Shown piece after piece: positions 36,901 to 48,502 of a stretch of 64,000 bases of DNA. Under the pieces are notes generated by a model. It ran no database searches. It saw only the letters and a program-made list of their open reading frames with translations, and was not told the origin of the DNA. Numbering within the stretch: position 1 is the first letter of the stretch; each line of letters opens with the position of its first letter. The translations under genes were made by a program, and so were the position numbers. Source of the stretch: Cenococcum geophilum 1.58 (taxonomy: Eukaryota > Ascomycota > Dothideomycetes > Gloniales > Gloniaceae); the NCBI GenBank assembly GCA_001692895.1, contig KV748187.1, positions 2,286,268 to 2,350,267 on the forward strand, given 5' to 3'.

Positions 36901-38358
36901 GTCCAGACCTTTTCCAATTCTGTTTTCGGTAGGCCACTCTGCCCAAATATCTCAATGGCTTGATCTCCACTGATATAGCCTTTGCCAAACCCATCCCACG
37001 CTTTAAAGAGGTCATCATACAGCTTCTTTTCATCTTTGGTCACTGCCCATGGAACTGTTGCATTCCCCCTAAGGCCAGCAGTCGTATAGCCGCCTTCTCG
37101 CCCAGGCTGAGGCATCATTCGCTGATGCAAGGCTTCAATGTTTGGAAGTCCAGTTGCAGGCGCATTAACTAAGCCCCATTGACCTGGAACCCCGGTTGAT
37201 TGAGAGTTCAAGGGAGCAAGTCCCGTTTGGGTAGGTGTAAGATTCGACCCAAATCCGGTAGGCATTGGTGGCATTGGCGGTCGAGGTCCGGAATAGCCCA
37301 TAGCTTGTGGCATTCCGAATCCAGTAGGTTGTGCCTGGATCCCAGTAGGTTGAGGCATCGGTCCAGATTGTGGGGGATAGCCAGTCATTTGGGATCCAAA
37401 TCCTGTGGGCTGAGAGACCAACGTGGAGAGCAGCTGGATGCTTGATTGTTGAGGCTGCGGTTGCTGTATGGTTGGTGGAGGTTGCGTGTTTTGCATTGCA
37501 GGCTCATCGAAATTCGGAGCATTACCCCGAGGAGCAGGACGACTTGGTTGCTCATCTGGTATTCCAAAGGAGATAATATCTACCATACTTGAGACCTCGT
37601 TTCGTATTCGCTCTGGAAGGGAGTTGGGTAGGTCTTTTCCAGTCAGTTTGAGGTTGCATAGGTACATTGCAAGAGCGAATTCTGGGAAAAGAAGTTGTCC
37701 CGACTTCGTGGTATCTGACAAGGTCCTGACTTTAATTAATAACGTAATCAACCCCAAAGTCTTGTAAGTATACATACCATATATGGGATAGGGCATCTCC
37801 AGAGAGCTTAGACCTGAGCAGAAGGTCCTTGGCCTTGTCCCCTGACAATGCCTGGCCGTTGCCCACTGCAGATTTGAATAATTGCTCAAATTTTGCCTGA
37901 TCTTGAGCTGTAATAAACGACAACCTGATATTTGGTATCTTCGACGTCCCTGTCGAAGCTTTCGGGACAGGCGGCTTTGCTGCATTGGACCTGAAGGAGT
38001 CCGCTATTTGCGACGATGTCATGCCTGTCGGTTGTGGAACCTGCGGTAGCTGAGGCGGCTGCGGTTGCGGTTGTGGCATTGGAGGATTTTGCTGCCCGGT
38101 TTGAAACTGCTGTTGCTGTTGCGGCTGCTGGAAAGACTGGCCCGGGTAACCTGTAAATTGCGGTTGCTGCTGGGGGACAAAGTTCTGCGGCTGTCCTGGA
38201 AAGCCTGTAAACTGAGGTTGTAGGGGACCTCCGCTAAACCCAGTAGGCTGTGGGCCGAAGCCTCCAGGTTGTTGGAAAGACTGCTGCTGACCATATTGAG
38301 GTTGCCCCGGCCGACTACTGTTGGCGCCCCCTAAGAACGAGCTTGAACCGGAGAACAT
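33936..38358 (-). CDS. PAN1: Pan1, actin cytoskeleton-regulatory complex / endocytic coat scaffold
   Basis: Scaffold of the late endocytic coat that activates Arp2/3 at actin patches. Exons: 38358-37778, 37725-35707, 35659-35090, 35031-33936, giving 1421 residues with all junctions in phase. The order is a Gln/Pro/Gly-rich N-terminus with repeated QPTGF-type motifs, the LxxQxTG class phosphorylated by Prk1/Ark kinases in yeast. EH domain 1 follows ([11 protein letters not shown] ... [15 protein letters not shown], crossing intron 1). More QPTG repeats lead to EH domain 2 ([20 protein letters not shown] ... [20 protein letters not shown]). A long charged coiled coil follows. The C-terminus is polyproline ([10 protein letters not shown] repeats), then a WH2-like actin site ([16 protein letters not shown]). 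Divergent from the coiled-coil gene at 38627. Confidence 0.95.
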
Positions 38359-38626
38359 GTTGCCTAAAGATTCGATGTCAAGTCGTAGGGGGCGATATAA
38401 TTAGTGTGGGGTAGATGTAGGTATAAGTGGATCAGAGACGAGGAGTGTCGCGGTGTCGTTGCGGAGGTGGTTGTTCGTCCGTGCAGCCTTTCTCACACGG
38501 AGGTGAAGCTCGCACGCGCTAGCGGCGTCGTAAGCCAAGTACAGTACGAGGTCATCGCCATTAACCTTCGAGTTCAATGGCGAATCACAATCATCACTCA
38601 CAATACAAGGCCTACCTTGCCACAGA

Positions 38627-38938
38627 ATGACTGCCCAGCAGAACGGAAATGCAGAGAATGTCTCGAATGAAACTGATTTTGTTCAGGTTTGTCCAGCTGA
38701 ACTTTTCTGGCAGTGCGACAGAATCGCTAATGTCCATCAACAGGCATTTCAGGACCTTGCTCGGGGCGAACGAACTGCAGCCGCGCTTGAACACCACTTG
38801 ACGGCTCTAGAGAAAAAGATTGACGAGCTTCTAGTGAAGGCAGATGAAGAGGAGAGGATAAGAATGGAGCAATCGAAGGGTTCTCAAGCACAGCCAAGCA
38901 AGTCGAGCAATGAAGATAAGAGCGCAAGTTCCAGCTAA
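38627..38938 (+). CDS. Small conserved-looking coiled-coil protein (hypothetical)
   Basis: 103 residues, intronless. The segment AFQDLARGERTAAALEHHLT ALEKKIDELLVKADEEERIR is strongly helical with heptad-like spacing. A Ser/Lys-rich tail (SKGSQAQPSKSSNED) follows. I do not recognise a named family; small subunits of tethering or kinetochore complexes look like this, but nothing specific supports that. The ATG is 268 bp from the PAN1 start on the other strand, so a shared promoter is likely. Confidence 0.65.
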   Translation: MTAQQNGNAENVSNETDFVQVCPAELFWQCDRIANVHQQAFQDLARGERTAAALEHHLTALEKKIDELLVKADEEERIRMEQSKGSQAQPSKSSNEDKSASSS

Positions 38939-39168
38939 GGCTGGATCCAAGGCTTTGGAAGCCTAGAACATGCGCAAGATGCAAGCAAACGCGTACGAAA
39001 GGCATTTAAACCGATCCATACACCAGTCTGGGTCTCGGCAGAAATGCGTTTCTGCGGTTTCTGGACAACACTGGTATTTGGCAAGTCCATCTCTCAGATC
39101 GAATTGCAAGACATGAAAGATTCAACGTATTGGGAGAAACCACAGAGAATGGCTAAATTAGAGCTGTG

Positions 39169-40408
39169 TTATACGCCTCCAACCGTTGAGGGCCGCACCT
39201 CATAGTTGTTATCACCAAATATACCATCAAGATGAAAAACTCCTTCACTATCCTTCTCAACCACGCCAACCTCCGTTATGACACCATCAATAAGCTCTGC
39301 TGGGGTGACATCGAATGCAGGATTCCAGACACCAATACCATTTGCAGCTATGCTGACTGTCTCCACAACGTTCAGATCCAAAGAAACACCATCATGTCGT
39401 GGTCCTTTGATGAGAGTGACTTCCTTGCCTGGCCGCTCCTCTATCACTATGTTCTTGCCTGATTTGGTGCCCAGGTCTATAGTCGTACGTGGCGCTGCAA
39501 CCAAAAACTTTACGCCATGGTGTCTGGCTGCAATGGCCAATGAATATGTACCGATTTTATTTGCTGTATCACCATTAGCTGCAACCCGATCCGCACCAAC
39601 TACAATTGCGGCGACATTTTCTGTGGGTCCCTTGAGACGTAGGAGAGCAGCTGCCATTGAGTCTGTGATCAGCGTTGCAGGTATCTTTTCATGAACAAGT
39701 TCGAACGCCGTCAGTCGGGAACCCTGGTTGTATGGACGTGTCTCTGTGCAAAAGGCGTGCTTTAGCGATCCTTTAGAATTAAGAGAACGAATGACGCCGA
39801 GTGCTGTGCCGTAACCTGCTGTTGCAAGAGATCTAGAAAGTCAGTCATAATGCTAAGAAACATTCAACCACTTCTCACCCAGTATTGCAATGCGTTAGTA
39901 CGCTGACCTGCCCCTTCTGGCCTGCCTCTGTGTTCTTGAGGATCCATTCAGCTCCATGCCTGCCAATTGCCTCGTTATCTTGCACATCGGCAACTAACAT
40001 CTGCTCAGCTGCTTCGATATATGCATTCTTGACGTCTGAACCACTCGCATTAGTTTTCGTTGCAGCCGCATCCACTACTTTGCTGAGCTTCCTCGCAGCA
40101 TCCGCTAAGTTAACAGCTGTTGGTCGACTGGTGATTAAATATTCCAATTTCTCGTCAATGAAGACCTTGACCTCTTCTGCGATTGAAGAGAGTTTCATAT
40201 TCTCTAATTCGACAGCCAGTGCAAGAGCAGCGACTATTGCTATTGCAGGTGCACCTCGGGTGCGCATTTCCTTAATGGCGTGCCATGCGTCCGTACTGGA
40301 ATAGATATGGTCGTACTCCTCGGCATGGGGTAATTTGAGCTGGTCGAGGATCTCCAATTGGCCTCGAGCATATTTGATGGCCTGGAGCACCATCTTGTCC
40401 AAGTTCAT
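39169..40408 (-). CDS. MRI1: Methylthioribose-1-phosphate isomerase (methionine salvage)
   Basis: Converts 5-methylthioribose 1-phosphate to methylthioribulose 1-phosphate in the methionine salvage pathway. Exons 40408-39879 and 39832-39169 (46-nt intron) give 397 residues. Fold of the eIF2B-alpha/beta/delta family. Visible: [11 protein letters not shown] near the N-terminus, [20 protein letters not shown], catalytic-cysteine region [20 protein letters not shown] across the splice, and [19 protein letters not shown] with the catalytic Asp. ATG choice: 40408 (MNLDKMVLQ) or the internal Met at 40393; relatives begin close to the latter. Divergent from the aldo/keto reductase gene. Confidence 0.94.
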
Positions 40409-40631
40409 TGATGAAGCTTCTTATGGAAGGTGGGGAGAAGAAAAGTTCGGATGGCGATTCTGCCGGTCTCTTCCAAGGCGGTCAAGCCCACCCAAACCCC
40501 TCCGAAACTAGTATCTCGAGTCGTAGCAAAAATAGCTTGTGACACAGTAACATGAAGGGTCAGTTCGTAGGAGAGTCCTTAGGCGGAATTCTCTTATGGA
40601 TCGTCGCTAAATCAGCAGGACCTACAGAACC
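40409..40631. promoter_or_regulatory. Shared divergent promoter, MRI1 and aldo/keto reductase
   Basis: Only 223 bp separate the two start codons, so the promoters overlap. No individual factor site can be assigned with confidence. Confidence 0.5.
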
Positions 40632-41545
40632 ATGTCTTCCTGGCTCACTATAGCTTCCGTCCTCCCTCTTCCGAACAGTCATCATAGGATACCCCTCCTT
40701 GGCTTTGGCGTCTACCAGTCGCACGGGCCTACTTGCGTTCAATCATGCCTCAAAGCCCTTAAAGCTGGTTACCGCCATATAGATACGGCACAATACTACG
40801 GAAATGAGGCACAAGTTGGACGAGCACTCCGAGAATCTAAGATACCAAGATTGGATGTTTTCATTACAACTAAGATACTTTCGCCTGGAATCGACGTTGA
40901 CGCGACCTACGCCCGAATCATTGATAGCGTGCAGAAGCTTGATGGGCTAGATGGTTATGTGGATCTTTTCCTCATACATAGTCCAAATGGGGGAAAAGAA
41001 AGCAGGAAATTGATGTGGCTAGCTTTGGAAAAAGCAAAAGAAGTAGGGAAGGTTCACGATATTGGGGTTAGCAATTATGGCAAGCAGCACATCGAGGAAA
41101 TGAAAGAATTTGCAACAGTCTTTCCCCCAGCAGTCAATCAGATTGAGGTGTGTGAAGCAGATGGAATGAAACTGCTAGAAGCGTATAAACTAAGCTAAAC
41201 ATCATTGTATAGCTCCACCCTTGGTGCCAACAGAGGGAGATAGTAGAATACTGTCATTCCCAGGGTATTGTCATCGAAGCTTACTGCCCACTCGTTCGCA
41301 ACCAGAAAGCCCACGACAAGACACTCGTCTCGCTTGCAGAGAAGTACAACAAATCAACTGGACAGATTCTCATACGATACTGTCTGCAGAAGGGCTGGGT
41401 GCCGTTACCTAAGAGCGATACACCCGGCAGGATAACAAACAATGCAGATGCCTACGGGTTTGTGATTGATAGGAAGGACATGGATATCCTTGATGGCTTG
41501 GACCAGGGAGCGCGGGGAGCCATTGTACAGGCAGTCAATAATTGA
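40632..41545 (+). CDS. Aldo/keto reductase
   Basis: NADPH-dependent carbonyl reductase of the AKR superfamily. Exons 40632-41147 and 41213-41545 (65-nt intron) give 282 residues. The catalytic tetrad is visible: Asp and Tyr in YRHIDTAQYYGNE, Lys in VFITTKI, His in LFLIHSPNGG. Other landmarks: LGFGVYQS near the start, DIGVSNYG, NQIELHPWCQQREIVEYC (made only when the intron is removed), and the cofactor loop VPLPKSDTPGRITNNADAY. The substrate is unknown. It lies head-to-head with MRI1, but a role in methionine salvage does not follow from that alone. Confidence 0.93.
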
Positions 41546-42297
41546 CCTAACAAAGCTCCAGAGGGATCTAAGCAGTACTATTGTGGGCAGAGATGACCGA
41601 AGCAGTAATATAGTTGTAATGGAGGAGGCGAACGTAGGATAAGTATGGAAATTAGTAGATTGATTTTACTCTCGCGGGTACCTACGGGATATGGACATTC
41701 TTTTGTATTTTCGCAGGGTTAATTTTCATTACCAAATTCAATAGGATACCAAAAGACTGGAGCAAATAAATAAAATGTAAGATAGCAGCTATAATGCTAA
41801 TATTCAAGAACTGCCATTTTTACGCGCCTTATCTAAAAGCAGACAAATTGAATCCAGTAAACGACGGCCACGAGGGGGTGCCATGAAGCCGGGATGGAGC
41901 TATGCAGCTCAACGCTAGAAAATGCACTTTTTCCTGAAATCTCTCACGATGAAGGGCACTTCATCCTCTATAACAAATTCGAATTTTATTCACGTACCAA
42001 AATGTAATCATTTGCTCTTTAGATGAGTTCGCAGTGGAGATAGAGAGTAGCAATGGATTTGGGGCTTTCGTTGATGCCCAATTGGGCACATCAAAGGTAA
42101 AGCGGCCTCCCTATTGTTTTTCCTCCTTAGTGATATATATTTGAGGCTATTTCGGTTGGCAGAACTGTGCTGATATGAATATAAGCAAATCCACGTAGAA
42201 AATAAAGAGGAATTGCGGTTCTGGAGGGAATCGATCGGAGGCGAAATAATTAAGCGAGGTTAAGCCTTGGTCGATAAATAATTAAATTTAAACTTCC
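41546..42297. other. Intergenic, aldo/keto reductase to U6
   Basis: No coding signal is seen. The last part holds the U6 promoter, with an AT-rich TATA-like stretch at 42277-42290 about 20 to 25 bp before the expected transcript start. Confidence 0.5.
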
Positions 42298-42454
42298 ATG
42301 CTTGCCTTCGGGCATTTGGTCAATTTGAAACGATACAGAGAAGATTAGCATGGCCCCTGCACTAAGGATGACAGTAAGTTACACAGAACTTTCAGTATTA
42401 TTAAATACTGATTTTCGTTAGCGCTTTATCAAAGAGTAGCTCCAAGTTTTTTTT
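42298..42454 (+). ncRNA. U6: U6 spliceosomal snRNA with a 48-nt intron
   Basis: The 5' stem-loop TGCCTTCGGGCA is followed by TTTGGTCAATTTGAAACGAT, then the ACAGAGA box (ATACAGAGAAGATTAGCATG) and GCCCCTGCACTAAGGATGAC. After GGATGACA the match stops at GTAAGTTA and resumes at 42422 with CGCTTTATCAAAGAGTAGCT. Removing 42374-42421 restores the universal GATGACACGC. The insert has a GTAAGT donor, an ACTGAT branch and a TTAG end, so it is a spliceosomal intron. Exons are about 42298-42373 and 42422-42449, roughly 104 nt mature. The T run at 42447-42454 is the Pol III terminator. The exact 5' end is inferred. Confidence 0.93.
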
Positions 42455-43823
42455 AAGTTCCGAGAAAAACCGTTTTTTCGTTAAAGGTTAGATAGCCTGG
42501 AGGACCTTTAGGTAGATGGGTTTCAGCTTGTCGCAAAATAGCGCCAGCAGTAAGGATACCATGAAGTCCCTAAGCACTGTCGTTCAACTTGTGATATGAT
42601 GCTGTCTGTTTCGCCCGTTTTCTTCTTATAACCAGTGGTATTCAGGCATGCCAACGCGGAAGAAACTGTTTTAGCAATAAAAGCCTCAGCATTTTAAGGA
42701 GAGGTCCCTTGGAGGTTCTTAGACAGAGACCTCCTGGATGCTTAAAGCACAAGTTGTTTGGCCTCCTCGGCCCTCAACGGACCTTTGAGAGTAGGTTTAA
42801 TACCTGCAGGGGCATAGTTCTATCAAAACGGAAGAGGGAACATCTATCTATATCGAGGCCGACCACGCACACCTATTCAAAGCTGCCCACTACACACCAA
42901 AAGCTCCTTTCCTTTGGACGATCTCAACGCCGATACAGACAACCATAGTGTTACACTATTTATTGTTTGAGAACGTAGCTTACCACATAGGATACTTTCA
43001 AGGAGCATAGCGTGGAGGAAGGCAATGGTAAACGGTAGGTAACTTAAATATATAGCAAAAGGGGCCTAATTCTATATAGACGAATCCTTAAGGGGAATAG
43101 GAGGATTCGTTGAGTATATAGAAATAGAGATAGCCTTAAGCGAAGCACGTGAAGTGCACGTAATGCGTAGGGGTGTCTATATACTTCTATATACAGTCTC
43201 GGTGTGCTTTACACCTAATATATAGCTTTTTTAACTTAAAATATATTAAAGCTTAAAATATTTTAATGATTTAAGATATAATTATAAGCCGTAGTATAGT
43301 ATAAGCTTTAAATATATTACAAGCCAGTATATAGAGTTTTATATTTGGGTTCGTTAAAAGGGTTGTAGAGGACTTTGTGTAGAGTTTTTAGATCAAATCT
43401 CAAAGGGGAGACCCCTTTGAATTCCCCTTCACTGAGTGCTAATCGCTGCGTGGCCGTAGAGCTTCAATAGCCGTAGAGCTTTATAGAGCTTCTAATTTTA
43501 GTTCGTATGAGCTATATAGAAAGCGCGCTAAAAAGGATGCCCAAACTTGAAGATGTAATAGTTCTACCGCTTCCGCTCCGGTTATAACCCTTTTCGACTC
43601 CAACAGATATGCATATAACATCAAGTTACCAACCAGTGAAATAAGGGATTGAGAAGTAGGTGACATTGGGAATGCCGTGTGGTGATAAGTAGCTAGGTCA
43701 TCTCATTAAAACAACTCCTGAACACCCACGCTGCATAAATAGAGATAGTACGCACATAGATAATTAAATACCCGCCTTACGTACAGAATTGTCATAACTT
43801 ATAGTTATACAGACACATAACTC
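42455..43823. other. Intergenic with AT-rich repeat debris
   Basis: 42455-43030 shows no recognisable gene (the frame 42709-42948 has no motif). 43030-43380 is AT-rich and holds the inverted-repeat element at 43114-43194. 43400-43823 is the 3' flank of the polymerase delta subunit gene. Confidence 0.5.
43114..43194. repeat. Short inverted-repeat (MITE-like) sequence
   Basis: The left arm GTATATAGAAATAGAGATAG pairs imperfectly with the right arm (reverse complement GTATATAGAAGTATATAGAC). The core contains the self-complementary GCACGTGAAGTGCACGT. There is no coding capacity and no clear target duplication, so calling it a mobile element is only a guess. Confidence 0.5.
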
Positions 43824-45617
43824 TTACGATAGTTTTCCACCATTCTCCGGGATCTCGAACTGCTTACACTCTACTCTAAGTGTTTCTGAATCCACAAGAA
43901 CAACTTTTCCCGTATCCCTGAACTTTGGTACCGCCACTAGTAGCACTTCTTGACCAGCAGGTCCTTCTGCAACCCTAGAATCGAATTGGGGCTGGTTCCC
44001 GGCGAAATAAATGTGGGGACAGTCTTTGAGGAGGAGTGGGTCATCGTCTCGGAATGGATAGCACCCTGCGCGCATTCATTAGCATGTTTTATACTCTGAA
44101 TGAGTAACGTAGGAATGTAAAAGAAAAAGAAGCCGAAGAAACATGAGAGTAGACCATATATAGCTTACACAAAGTATCCGGTGCTGTTGGAGCGATGCAT
44201 CTCCACCTCAGCATGGCCTCCATTACATCCAGAACATTGTCGTCTTCAACATATTTAAGAACATCAGCCACAGTTTGACCACCTGTACCTAGTAACCTCC
44301 ATCCATCTATGTCGCCTTCCCATGGATTGGTTACGCTATCGAATGCGCCGGGCTGGTCTTTAGACTGTGTTGGTGGATTGGCATATGATCGGCTCTGGGG
44401 AAACAAAGCCGGATGTAAAGGTTGCTGTGGAATAGAAACACTCGCGGGATCTGAAGCGCCTGGAAGAATCGTTATCGGAAGTTGCGGTAATAAAGTTGAG
44501 AGTAACAGATCCAAATGTTCAGTAGGCGCTGCGTCGTATGCTGACGAATCGTATCTATATTTCTTATGGCCTTTCTTTGCGGCAAGTTCTTCTCTTGATG
44601 GTATAGGAGATGAATGAGCAAGGCTTCCTCCAGCTATTATTAACCGAGTTATTTTTCTGGTTTCTGCTTGTTCCACCCCTCCGGCCGATTCGCCTAAGAG
44701 GTACTCCATGAGTATATCAAGAAGTATGGTGTTTCCCGAGACCCCGCTAATCTCTAGACCACTAACAATAGCAATCTTCCCTCCTTTTGGTCTTTCTTGT
44801 TTGACTTTTTTCCCGGAAAGGGCAAGTTGGCTTTCATCTCGTTCCCACCGCGCCGGTTGCCTTGGAAGGTCGGCCAATTCTGTGGCAATGACTTCAAATG
44901 ATCCATCTGCATTTTCTGTACCCAGCGCCGCCATTACACAGCCAGTAACATAGCTAGTTGTTGAGAGGAAATCTCCAGTGATGCGTAATCGTCCCGACTC
45001 ATCTTCCAGCGTCATTTTGTCGTCACCGTTGGGGCTAATGTACTTCTCACGGGCTGGAGGGGCTGCTATCCAGTGCTGTAAAAAGGTATTAGCGATATGA
45101 TGTTACACTCAGAAAAAAGCAGCATACCTCTTTGGAGATGTCATCGAGGATGTTCGGCTTCAGTGCCATCTCCATAAACACCGTCCCCACGACCCAGCAT
45201 AGCTCGCCTTGCCGGACATCAAGCACCCTATCCACGCGTCTTGCTCTTTCCCCTGCAATCTTTCATGCGGAGTATCAGTAAAAGGCCCTCCAATTTGTTC
45301 TGAGAATCATGCCAAAGAATCACCTCAAAGTCTCTCCAGGCCTCTTCAGCTTTTTGTTCTACGACAGGTTTGAGCATAGCAAGTCGCAGGAAATACATAT
45401 CCGCATATTGTTGCTGGTAATGTTTCTCGGTACCTTTTGGGAGGTCGAAGGTGTGAAGAGGGTTGTAGGAGGAATCAGTTCGTGCCGGAGTGGAAAACTT
45501 CTTAGTACTATCTGTGTCAGCTGTTGCAAACCCATGAAATAGGTGGGGAAATACTTACGATAGCCCACACAGCAGATTTCCATCTTCAATGGCCATGGTC
45601 GTTGTTGGGGGATACAT
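43824..45617 (-). CDS. POL31: DNA polymerase delta small subunit (Pol31/POLD2)
   Basis: B-subunit of polymerase delta; it holds the catalytic and third subunits together through an OB fold and a catalytically dead phosphoesterase fold. Exons: 45617-45559, 45507-45324, 45259-45128, 45075-44169, 44065-43824. This gives 507 residues (500 from the internal ATG at 45596). Landmarks: FADMY-like QQYADMYFLRLAMLKP, RVDRVLDVRQGELCWVVGTV, EDESGRLRITG, GGKIAIVSGLEISG, LPITILPGASDPASVSIPQQ, LHPALFPQS and APDTLWCYPF across the last intron. The first exon and its acceptor (TAG at 45508-45510) are less certain because I know no strong family pattern there; the other four exons are solid. Confidence 0.9.
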
Positions 45618-46241
45618 TACGACGTCGCATGCTGTGAGATAGAAATGTTCTGACGACGACGCGAACCCTCTTTACGCGACTTCGCGGGGCTCATTCCTAC
45701 TCCACCCAATTTAATCTCGCGACAGATCCTCACTAAATATGATCATTGAGCGCACTTCGAGCTTGAAAAGTAATGTCCTTGGATGCCACCTCATTTTATA
45801 TTTCCTTCATTTTGAATAATCTGTCTTGGCTTATAATCTATTCTATATACATGCCAATTACCATGATCTCGTGTTCAATTCCTATATGGATACTTCGTTT
45901 TGCGCCAAAAGTATGCAGCCCTTTCAAAATGCTATCGCTAAATTTTCCAGTGCAAATTAAATCATAATCTCTAAAATACTCTCATCTCAGATGCGCTGTC
46001 GTTCCCTAGAGTGCAACAAAGCCGGAATTGAAACGAAAAATGCGTACATCATAGCATCTGAGAAGACCAGTTAGTACTTTTTGAATTTGGTATCCTTTAT
46101 GACCTGCATAGATTCAATTAATATACATCAATCAACTATGCCTTCCAATCGCACTTCCAATGATATAGACTATATTCCACCGACTCAATATTCATATTGA
46201 GCGACTCAACTCCAAAGATTGAGTGTATATAGCAATTGTAT
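45618..46241. other. Intergenic, no gene seen
   Basis: Promoter side of the polymerase subunit gene up to the piggyBac-type element. The frame 45773-45967 has no recognisable motif. Confidence 0.45.
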
Positions 46242-48483
46242 CCCTTGCAACGCTGGCGTCCAACGAGAGTTGGTCCGTGCGCGAACACCGTTTTCAAATA
46301 TTCGCAGACGCGTCCATACAATTGTATGGTAATATAATTAACCACCATGCCTTCTGATCGTGCCTACCTTGACCCTGATGTCGTTAAGCCTACTAAATAC
46401 ATCGTCCCTCCCACCCGTATTGCGAAAGAACCACCCCCAGAGCCTTGGGAGCTGCCCAAATTCGAACCCTATGTTATAGACGATTATAACGCGCATGGCG
46501 AGCCAAATCTTCCAAACAATGTCGACACGAGTGCTCCCCTAGAGCTTTTTAAGCTCTTCTTTACAGATGAGATGATGGATAAGCTGGTGGAGTGGTTAAA
46601 TGATTACGCAGAGGCTTATGCGCCTCTTGATGAGGACGCCCTAATGGGTAGGGCTCGTCCATGGCAACTAACATCTAGAGAGGAACTGTACGCGTACTTT
46701 AGAGTGCTTATTTATATAGGAATTACTAGTGAATTAGCCATTAAGGACTACTGGGGCAGTTTAGACTTAGATAGCTGTTCGCATATAGTTAAAAACTATA
46801 TATTAAAGAACCGCTTCCAGCAGCTTAATCGTTACTTTAGAGCTATAGAAACCCCCCCTAACGACGGGAACGCCTTCCAATCTACATTTAATTGTGTTGA
46901 TTAACTCTCTAAGTATCTATAACTGACGTGCCGGAAGCTTTATGAGCCTGGAGCCCACCTCGCTGTTAACGAGACTATTTAAAGATTTATAGGATGGGTG
47001 TCCGAAATAGTTAATATTCCATCTAAACCAACACTAGAAGGCTTTAAGATATGGATTCTGGCGAATGAGGGCTATATATTGGATTGGATTTAGTACGCTA
47101 AAGGTAATAAGGGCCCTATTGACCTTAATAGTCACTACACCAAAGTAGAAGGCTTTAGTAAGATATAAGCAGTAGTCCTCAATTTCCTTACACAACGGCA
47201 CGAGGTTACTTAGCAGCGATTATATCCTTCAGGAAAGCACGTTATATAGCTTAATAACCTATTTATAAGCGTTAAGCTTCTTCGTCGCCTTTGAGAGCTT
47301 AAAATTGGCGCCGCTAGAATAGTTAGAACAACTAAAACATAGAGGGAGGAATAAGGGGAGGATTCCGTGGATATTATAAAGGATTTAAAAGGATAAAAAA
47401 GGAAGAAGCGGCCAGAGCAAATTAATAGGCAACTCTTAAAGCTTAAGCTAGTGCATTCAGCACAGATTCTATAGGGTGAGCTCTATAGATCTACATTAAA
47501 AGACCACTAGGTAATAGAGTTTGCTTAGAAGGACGCCAATATAGTCCTTTTTATATCTACTGTATACGATGGTAAGCTCTATAGGTTTTTCTATAGTGTT
47601 AAGAGCCTTAACACCATGCCAAGAACGCGCTAACGTTATATATCGCCAGGTCAATCCTATATTGTAACTTAACAACAACAACCTACAAAAACAGCCTTAG
47701 GAGCTACCCAAACCCGCAAGGTATTCGGCAACAATGTTACCAAAGAACTCCCAATCCCTAACTTTATAGACGAGTATAATTGCTATATATGTGGGGTGGA
47801 TGTGGCAAACCAGCTATGGAGCTATTATAACACACAAAGGATACATAGAAAGACTTGGAAGCCTTTATTCCACTTCTTACTTAATACAATTATTAGTAAT
47901 TGCTATCAGCTATCATCTTATAAGCCTGTAAAGCACTACCATAAGCGTAAGAAGTCACATAAGCAATTCAGAAAGGACCTTCGGAACACGCTTTTTAAGA
48001 ACTCCATTCACATTCAAAAACACCCCAAACACAAAGTCGCCAAAAGAAAGGGTATAGATGATATTATATAGGAGCCAGTGGTACAACACAAGCTTATTAA
48101 GCTTCAGGCTACAAAGCCACAGAACTGCTCTGCCTGCATAGACGCTGGAAGGAAGTCTACTACACATCATCTAGGCAGTAGAAAGGCTTTGGCAAATTTA
48201 TCAACCAACACCACAAGACAGAGTCGTGATAGTAAGGATTAGAAACGCCCTCAGCGTTGTGGAAGAACCTTATTTGGCTGTAGCGTCTGTAGAATTCTAT
48301 TGTGCAGGAAGGACAAGTACTGGGGCTCACATATCGCACGACTCTCCACCAAAAATTAAGCTCTTATAGCGTTTTATGTAGATATCAAAAGCCTCAAATA
48401 TCTGATCACGGCTCATTGACCCTAACGATTTGATTGGCTAATCCTTATCGATAACCGTTGGACGCGAAGCAGCGTTGCAAGGG
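46242..48483 (+). mobile_element. piggyBac-type DNA transposon with inverted ends (dead)
   Basis: The left end CCCTTGCAACGCTGGCGTCC and the right end (reverse complement) CCCTTGCAACGCTGCTTCGC form terminal inverted repeats, and GCGTCCAACG follows on both sides with a small indel. The CCC/GGG ends suit the piggyBac family. The expected TTAA target site is not visible: flanks are GTAT and ATAT. Size is 2242 bp, with the transposase pseudogene between the ends. Confidence 0.82.
46347..48359 (+). pseudogene. piggyBac-type transposase, inactivated by in-frame stops
   Basis: One reading frame of 671 codons from ATG to TAA without a frameshift, but with a dozen or more TAA/TAG codons; the first is at 46902. 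The N-terminal 185 residues are intact (PLELFKLFFTDEMMDKLVE, FRVLIYIGI). Later blocks match the DDE_Tnp_1_7 family: VNETI.RFIGWVSE, IPSKPTLEGFKIWILANEGY, and GVDVANQLWSYYNTQRIHRK, which carries the last catalytic Asp. A Cys-rich C-terminal finger follows (CSACIDAG ... CGRTLFGCSVCRILLC). Stops without indels point to RIP rather than random decay. Confidence 0.85.
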
Positions 48484-48502
48484 ATATTGAAATCCACAGC
48501 TT

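Noticed and set aside
43114..43194. Second MITE with target duplication
   Set aside because: The inverted repeat is real but imperfect and short, and no target duplication could be identified. It is kept only as a repeat.
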